In this document: positions 57,661 to 64,000 of the stretch, one piece after another
Numbering within the stretch: the first letter of the stretch is position 1
Layout: the number at the start of each line of letters is the position of its first letter
Assembly: GCA_034440635.1 (NCBI GenBank)
Contig: JAOTON010001129.1
Span: 744,001-808,000 of the forward strand
Direction: 5' to 3'
Source: Lepas anatifera
Lineage: Eukaryota; Arthropoda; Thecostraca; Lepadidae
Length of the DNA: 64,000 bases
Position numbers and translations under genes: made by a program
Notes under the pieces: generated by a model
Seen by the model: the letters and a program-made list of their open reading frames with translations, nothing else
Told to the model about the DNA's origin: nothing
Database searches by the model: none

Positions 57661-58735
57661 GACGCATAGTCGTGAAGGGAAGCCGTGGCGCCGCCCCTGG
57701 TCTTTAGTACCCCTCTACAAAGATGCAACGGGACAGATAGATCAAATTATGACTCAGTCGCTCGCACAAATGCCGCGAATTGAAGTATCGTTACTTATAT
57801 ATCCGACAATATTTTGTGAGAGTAGTAGAAGGTGTAGGACCCAGGCTGACCCCCATGTTCTCTCGATTTCCAAATCAAGGGGTCCTGACCCCCCAACCTC
57901 CCCCCGGGATCTCCACCCATGGACATGTAATCTCCAAGAGCAGCATCCATGGGAGATACCGGTTCTCAGATCGGAAAGCGGGGTACTCGGAAGAGTGGCG
58001 CACTAGCAAGAATAAACCTTTGCGCTTACGAACACGAGTGCGCACGATCATGTGTCCTTACGAACATTTCCGATCGCGGACATAAGCTTCTGCGAGACTC
58101 AGCCCTTTTCATGGAACGCTTAACAAATTAATACATTTCTAGCATCAGTTGATTCAATGTAGTTTTCTTATCTCCTCGAATACAAGTTATAATAATCGTT
58201 TATATATTGGAGCACAGCCCTTCGCCAGAATCTATCACATAGACATTACAAATTCATGGCTTAGTGTGTAGCGCTGAACTCGAGTTCGAGGTTGTATTGC
58301 TCATATATGCATTCCATAAGAAGAGAGGGAACTGGGCGGCACAGTGTTATGTTTGCATGGTATCACACGTAAAAACACTTCGTGTGCACGTAATTGATGT
58401 TTGTTTGTTTGTATTGAGCAATCATCAACGGGTTTATTTAAGTCCCATTCACAGATGAAGTCAAGCGATAAAATGTGAGCTAGCATTCGCTGCTTAGAGA
58501 GAGAACTAGGTTATAGTTCTACATATTCGCATACATATATTTACACATACAAGTAAAAAGATAAAGATGACCGGCCAGTTTTCATCACAAAGCCCCCATT
58601 CCGTGACGTCACAGCGTATAAAAAGGCTAAGAGCTTGTAGAAAAATAAAACATTTTAAGATCTAAAAACATCTAAAAGCTATAAAAGATATAAAAAAGAA
58701 AATATTTTAAAATACATAAAATACGAACATAAAAA
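57661..58735. other. No recognised feature
   Basis: Short frames only, with no motif. The A-rich end at 58700-58745 may be part of the LINE 3' region on the other strand. Confidence 0.4.
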
Positions 58736-58835
58736 GAAAAAAATATAAGGACATGTCATTTAACATCAAAACATCAAAACGCCTCGCTCCTTGTCAGCTC
58801 AGCGTGACTAAATAGTAGTGAGAGAGTACGAATGC

Positions 58836-59192
58836 TTACGGAACATGCTTACCGAACTGATATGCAGAGCAATGCCAAATGTCCGCTTCTCTATGTGTAT
58901 TATTGAAAGAATTATAAAGCGTAAGTATCCAAGCGAACATACTTGCTTTTACAGTATTTACCCTGGCATAAGGAGCATTGAATACCACAGGGTTCCGTAA
59001 CGATCGGGATGGAGCAGCCAATGGAAATGATTCGAGGAGATAAGCCGAGTCAAAGAGAACGTATTGTAACCTCCTTGATGTCAGAGGAGCTAGACCGAAA
59101 TGTTGAAGTTGGCTGAAATAGTCAAAAGAAACGTTTGCAACTCGGCATCGTCCGCAAAGCCAAATGAGAAATGTATGCTGAATTTTTTTCAC
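58836..59192 (-). pseudogene. LINE C-terminal domain fragment
   Basis: An open frame of 118 codons reads 'QLQHFGLAPLTSRRLQYVLF', 'RSLRNPVVFNAPYARVNT' and 'YNSFNNTHREADIWHCSA'. These align with the C-terminal L--L-LP-L--RR---D---F, RSLRN---F--P--RTN and YN----DIF-- motifs of CR1/L2-type RTs. Confidence 0.75.
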
Positions 59193-59241
59193 TTCTTCTC
59201 AAATGAACATTGGCGACTCCTCCCCAGACAATACACCCGTA

Positions 59242-60268
59242 CTAAACTACTGAACGCATGGTTGCACAATAGGTGCCAAGTATGATTTTGGTGTTCACCC
59301 TGTAGAGTGATGGTTCATTTTTCCCGGTTTGAAAGGATCGCATCAACAAGCCCAATGATCGCTTTGCTTTGGATACGACAGAATCATTGTGCGGGCCAAA
59401 GGTTAATTTTTCGTCCAAGATTATCCCAAGGTCACGCATGACATTCACTCTTTCTATTGCTGCACCATTTATAGTGTAAGTTCCAATGACTGGCTTAAGG
59501 CGTAAGGTTAGTGTCATGGCTTTGCACTTCGATGAATTTAAATTCAAACCCCAATCGCGAGACCATTGACACAGACGAGCTATATCAAGTTGGAGCGACC
59601 TAACATCCGACTGACTATCTACTCTTCTATAAAGCTTTACACATCTGCAAACATTAGGTAGTCTGACTGAATAGTTGCTGGAAGATCATTTATAAAACAA
59701 GCGAACAGCAGCGGCGATACTAGCCCGCCTTGCACCTTCATTGGCCGTTCACCACAACCGCTGCTTTCTCCTGGTCAAGTGTGATTTCAGCCACTGAAGA
59801 GTTTTATCAATAATGTTGTAAGATTTAGATAATTTATGAACTAAAAGTTTATGATTAACAATGAAAAGCTGAACTTTAATACATGTAAACTACATCCGTT
59901 TGAGAGCCAGCTGATATATTTTTCCAGGCCACGCCCAACATGGTGCCAAAGTTTGTCACGCAAGAACGTGATGGCATGAAGCCATGCTGCTGGTTCGCCA
60001 GCACAGGTCGGTCATGAGCGATCAAAGAGGTAAAAACAAGACGCTCAAGTACCTTGCTAAAAAGCTGCGTTAAGGACACAGGCCTATAATTTGACGTACA
60101 CGATTTCGCACCTTTCTTAAAAATCGGTACGACAATGGCACGTTTCCATTTTTCAGGACAAACACCCTGCATCAGAGAAAGGCGACACAATTTCGCGACA
60201 GGTACAGCTAACTCATGTATTATACTAGCACTAACATAATCTGGGCCACAGGCCTTGTGCCTCTTCAT
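59242..60268 (-). pseudogene. LINE reverse transcriptase, fingers to thumb, broken
   Basis: The first frame (60268-59876) reads 'KRHKACGPDYVSASIIHELA', 'EKWKRAIVVPIFKKGAK', 'SNYRPVSLTQLFSKVLERL' and 'QQHGFMPSRSCVTN'. A stop or frameshift follows at the 'VVYMY' block, where D-SKAFD is expected. Further on come 'GLVSPLLFACFINDLP', then 'MFADV' in place of FADD, followed by a stop. The next frame (59547-59242) reads 'LNSSKCKAMTLT' and 'RDLGIILDEKLTFGPH'. At least three disabling changes are visible, including one at the catalytic FADD site. Confidence 0.88.
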
Positions 60269-60296
60269 ACTTAAGATTATACTAAGAACAGCATCG

Positions 60297-60880
60297 TCAG
60301 AAAAAATGAAAAACAGGTAAATTATCTATATAATACTGTGGCACATCAGGAAAGCTCACCACGTCAGGCCTCATGAACTTACTAGCAAAACTACGGTTCA
60401 AAAGTTCTACCTTTTCATGGTCATCTTTCACTTTTCTATCACCATCCATCAGAAAAGGTAGCGATGTATGCTTGCCTTTCATATACTTTAGAAAAGTCCA
60501 GAACCGTTTAGGGCTTGTTCTTAAATATGATACAAGTCCTTTCAGATACTCAGAAAATTTGACATTCGCCATATATTTGAACAGCCTACGCTTTTCTCTA
60601 AAAGCTTGCTCATTTTGTTCGGTTCTCCTTTTCTTCAGTCTCTGATGGGCAGCTTCCTTCTCTCGCAGCGCCGAGCGTAGATCCCGGTCTAACCAGGCAG
60701 CATATCGGCGCTTGAGGGTGACTACTGGTATGTGGTCACGAATAGCTGCCGTAAGCACGTCGTAAAATATATCGACAGCTTCGTCCACCGGCAGGTCGTC
60801 AAGAAGATTCCACGGCGCTAGTCTCAATGATAGACGCAATCCGTCCCAGTCAGCTCGCCGATAGTAAAAAGGAATGTGGC
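60297..60880 (-). pseudogene. LINE endonuclease-RT linker region
   Basis: It reads 'LRLSLRLAPWNLLDDLPVDE', 'ALREKEAAHQRLKKRRTE', 'RTSPKRFWTFLKYMKGK' and 'LLNRSFASKF'. These match the LINE linker upstream of the RT, where phrases like P-W-----L, R---K--A---LKK, SPK-FW-F-K and K---LN--F-S-F are usual. The frame is open for about 180 codons and then shifts before the RT. Confidence 0.82.
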
Positions 60881-60885
60881 ACCTT

Positions 60886-62150
60886 CATAACGTGATTTTA
60901 ACTGAGATAGCCAAGTTGTAAAGCAAGCCCGAAAACCCGGTACTCCATATATCATTTGTCTTGGAACTCGATATTTCCGTAGAAAAAAGCTAAAACCTAC
61001 CTGACACCTACCCCTTATCTACCCCTCGCCGAGCGGCCATTGTTGTGAGCTACTGGTGTGACGACATATGCTGACGTCACGATGAGCATCAGCCAATTGA
61101 AGCCTTGAAGCGTTTCAAGTATGGTAGTGGTTGCTAGGTCATGACATCATCCACAGGCAGATGTTTATTTCTTTTCCTAGAGGGGTATTTTAAAATGAAA
61201 ATATTGCGCTTATTGTACATTTTTCAGAGAAATAATGTGTGCTTTCGTTATTTTCGGCTAGAAGTACGCCTAATTACACTACATTCCAGGATTCGACCAA
61301 GGTGCCACATTCCCTTAAAGGCCGAGGTCCGGGAAACGAGCGGAGTCCTCCCGTCCTCCGGCAGGTGGCATTTATGCTGCAAAACGCCTCCAGGTGATCC
61401 CAGGCAATCAGTCCCGGCCGGGCAAAAGGAAAGACATCTATTCCTCTGCCCATAACTAATGCATATATGCCACCCTGCGCAGCTGTGATTCCCAAGTCAA
61501 ACTCCTACCAGATCAGCTGCGGTCAAAATCGCTGCTCCTGACATTCGGCGGAGCGCTGTTTTGTTTTTTTCGTCACGACTACCTACCAGCACTTCCTGTA
61601 TCCGTGAATCCTTACGAAACGGTAATGCCGCTAAACTCGGTCAATGTGTGCATTTTAAGCCTGAAACATTAGCGTTGTACTTAACATGATGGTAACGGGC
61701 AGCGCAATGCCCTCTATTGCACATCTGCAGTGGTTTCTCAAGCAGATACTTCCATAATCATGGTTAAAATTACATTTTTTGTAAATTAGTGGGGCACAAT
61801 TCTACATTCAAGGGGTGTTCAGGTAACACCTGTAAAATTTGATACATTAATAAGAAGCAATAACATGAAAGAGGTAGTTGTTGTAGCAAACATATCACAA
61901 CTTTAAGGCATGGTTTTAAGAACGCGACAGATATTTTGTACATATTTGTATTAGCCCATATCATAAGACAGCCAATGTTGAGATCGCTAGTGCCGCTCTG
62001 CACACAGGAGGGCAATTTTTATTAATGGTAAAAGTTGTCTCCACAATAAGTGCCGGAATCTAAACTTTCCGGCTAGATCCGCCCCCGGTGTACAATCCCC
62101 GCCCAGTCAAGACGGACCGTTCGTTGTGCGGTTTGCAGCATCAGACCAAC
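60886..62150. other. No recognised feature
   Basis: Short frames only; no repeat or RNA gene identified. Confidence 0.4.
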
Positions 62151-63034
62151 TCACTGATACCAGGAAGAGCTCCAGTCCCGCAGGGAAGAGCGCCAGTCTC
62201 GGAGGGAACAGCGCTAATCTCGGAGGGAAGAGCGTCAGTCTCGGAGGGAAAGGCGCCAGTCTCAGAGGGAAGAGCGTCAGTCTCGGAGGGAAGGGCGCCA
62301 GTCTCGGAGGGAAGAGCACCAGTCTCGGAGGGAAAGGCGCCAGTCTCAGAGGGAAAGGCGCCAGTCTCGGAGGGAAGAGCGCCAGTCTCGGAGGGAAGAT
62401 CACCAGTCTCGAAGGGAAAGGCGCCAGTCTCAGAGGGAAGAGCGTCAGTCTCGGAGGGAAGAGCGCCAGTCTCGGAGGGAAGATCACCAGTCTCGAAGGG
62501 AAGAGTGTCAGTCTCGGAGGGAAAGGCGCCAGTCTCAGAGGGAAGAGCGTCAGTCTCGGAGGGAAGAGCGCCAGTCTCGGAGCGAAGAGCGCCAGTCTCG
62601 GAGGGAAAAGCGCTAGCCTCGGAAGGAAGAGCGTCAGTCTCGGAGGGAAGAGCGCCAGTCTCGGAGGGAAGAGCGTCAGTCTCGGAGCGAAGAGCGCCAG
62701 TCTCGGAGGGAAAAGCGCTAGCCTCGGAAGGAAGAGCGTCAGTCTCGGAGGGAAGAGAGCCAGTCTCGGAAGGAAGAGCGTCAGTCTCGGAGGGAAAGGC
62801 GCCAGTCTCAGAGGGAAGAGCGTCGGTCTCAGACCAGCCGTGTAATGCGGTGGCGGCCGGCGCTGCACTGCTGTAATGTCGCCCAATTGCTGTAGCCATA
62901 TCGGACTGGCGTTTTACAGCGTCTCGGCCGGGGGGCAATTTACCGCCGTGGGCCCGGCAGCGATTTCGGCGAATTGCAAAGTCATAAAAACTGCATCTAC
63001 CACCAGCAGCGTAACTGCATGGCGAAGCGATCAC
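62141..63034 (-). CDS. Doubtful 297-codon ORF across the 21-bp minisatellite
   Basis: The frame starts with a non-repetitive ~65-residue part (MIASPCSYAAGGRCSFYDFA...) and continues as imperfect heptads such as 'PSETGAL', 'PSETDAL' and 'PSETGAF', ending GISELV. A low-complexity S/E/T-rich protein is conceivable. However, opposite and overlapping frames are equally open, no domain or promoter is visible, and neighbours are repeats. I think it is more likely an artefact of the repeat. Confidence 0.15.
   Translation of the reverse strand: MIASPCSYAAGGRCSFYDFAIRRNRCRAHGGKLPPGRDAVKRQSDMATAIGRHYSSAAPAATALHGWSETDALPSETGAFPSETDALPSETGSLPSETDALPSEASAFPSETGALRSETDALPSETGALPSETDALPSEASAFPSETGALRSETGALPSETDALPSETGAFPSETDTLPFETGDLPSETGALPSETDALPSETGAFPFETGDLPSETGALPSETGAFPSETGAFPSETGALPSETGALPSETDALPSETGAFPSETDALPSEISAVPSETGALPCGTGALPGISELV
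62160..62835 (+). repeat. 21-bp minisatellite, about 32 copies
   Basis: Units are 21 bp of the form tcggagggaagagcg + ccagtc, with variants (aaaggcg, agatcacc, agcgctagcc). Because 21 is a multiple of three, at least four of six frames stay open, giving up to 262 codons on plus and 297 on minus (SEGRAPV- and PSETGAL-type heptads). Longer-range duplication is visible: the block 'agcgaagagcgccagtctcg' with 'gctagcctcggaaggaagag' recurs about 105-110 bp apart. Confidence 0.96.
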
Positions 63035-64000
63035 ATTTGGTTGTTTACAGTCCAGCGGGATGAGGAACAGTTCCAGAGCCCGGAATAACTTTGATCTTCG
63101 TTATACCTACTGGGTTCCACTTCTTCCATTTTGTTTCGTGATTTCAGGACATACACTGTAAAAAATGATGCTTTTATCGCATTTTGCTATGAGCCATTTC
63201 CGTATTAATAGCGTATTCCGTAATTATAAGCGTATTCCGGAGTGAGCTTTCTTTCGGAAATAATTCCCGCCATGGGTAAGAGAATACGTTCCGTATGCTG
63301 CTAGGAGTATGTTATCAATTCTGTGTTCAAACGTATTTAGCTATACGCTCATTTCGATATCAGCCTACGGTCACAATTTTAAGAGTTTGAAGTGTTGTAA
63401 TGAGCGTGAAAGTCATGATGATAATGCTATAAAAAAATTAACCGGCAATCGCTCATAGTATAATGAAATTGAAAATGCCAAATAGTATATTGATATTTCG
63501 ACGGCGTGTCTTCTTCAGGAGCAAGTTTTGAATTTGAAAGTCATTGATAGCAATGATTTTTAAATTCAATTTGAATCTAGGGCGAACAGCAAGCAGGTAC
63601 ACGTGAAAACAATGTTTAACATCTCGCGAAGGATACAGTGTGATGAGTTACCTAAAAAAAGACATTTAAAAACTACAGGATACAGAAACTAAAAGGGAGA
63701 CCGGCCGATACCATCGTTGACCTGGAGTTAAGACCAGCGATAATCATTAAAACCATGTGCAGCTGGTCCCAATTTTTTGGAAGGCATTTGTCTCAGTTGT
63801 ATGAATAAATTTCATAAAAAACATTGCATGTCTTACAAAAGGTTACGTCTCTAATAGTGTATTTTGATGAACTCCTTAAATGTAAGGCCCTGCCAACTGG
63901 ATGAGCAGTCAATTTTGAAAATGATATACAAAAACTAATTTCCCCTATCCCCATAATTTTCTGTATTCTCAATTACTTACGAATATTAACCCCGATAAAA
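62836..64000. other. No gene recognised; small 'gcgtattccg' repeats
   Basis: 'gcgtattccg' occurs at 63208 and 63230, near 'acactgtaaaaaatga' (63151), a form seen at the edge of some small DNA elements. No paired end was found. The rest is AT-rich with no feature. Confidence 0.4.

Larger units (their letters stand above)
58740..60885 (-). mobile_element. 5'-truncated LINE (CR1/L2-like), endonuclease-RT linker to 3' end
   Basis: Going 60885 to 58740 on the minus strand I see the linker between endonuclease and RT, the RT fingers, palm and thumb, and the C-terminal domain, in the expected order. The element is cut at about 60885, so the endonuclease and any N-terminal ORF are missing. The sequence after the last coding block is T-rich on this strand. 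Confidence 0.88.

Overview
This window looks like repeat-rich intergenic DNA from an invertebrate metazoan nuclear genome. I found no convincing single-copy host gene. All recognisable coding sequence belongs to broken transposable elements: non-LTR (LINE) retrotransposons including one with a 2A-like peptide, a Ty3/gypsy fragment, and DNA transposons. tRNA-derived SINEs, hAT-type MITEs with clean 8-bp target-site duplications, and long micro- and minisatellites support the eukaryotic reading. A 2A-like motif in a LINE ORF is known from several invertebrate lineages. I cannot name the species from sequence alone.

Layout. 1-10 kb: a 158-bp satellite (1383-2675), a degenerate ~0.2-kb repeat (3530-4450), the first copy of a dispersed repeat crowded with AGGTCA/TGACCT motifs (here 'family R', 4550-5660), and a 33-bp minisatellite. 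10.5-13.1 kb: a DNA-transposon relic with ~128-bp terminal inverted repeats, a decayed ORF on the minus strand, and two hAT MITEs nested inside it. 13.3-14.8 kb: a large inverted repeat carrying part of another transposon protein. 16.6-20.0 kb: a 3.4-kb element with ~735-bp terminal inverted repeats and a 9-bp target-site duplication.

22.2-33.4 kb is the most distinctive region. It is a head-to-tail array of three ~2.5-kb units (alpha) and diverged shorter relatives (beta). Clusters of short hairpin modules separate some of them, 21 modules in three sequence types with matching changes in both stem strands. The alpha and beta units share a 34-nt two-stem structure at the 3' end, and each alpha unit carries five regularly spaced NRF1-like palindromes.

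33.8-64 kb: more LINE relics (33.8-34.4, 43.2-44.3, 47.8-48.4, 52.0-52.5 and 58.7-60.9 kb), a Ty3/gypsy RT fragment (35.0 kb), two SINE copies, more family R copies, a ~3.0-kb TA-flanked element with perfect 26-bp inverted ends that contains a ~570-bp (TG)n tract, several GGGGCCC-rich degenerate minisatellites, and a 21-bp minisatellite open in four frames (62.2-62.8 kb).

There is no pathway to reconstruct here. The story is layered insertion, nesting and tandem amplification. Family names rest on motifs read by eye; no database search was possible.
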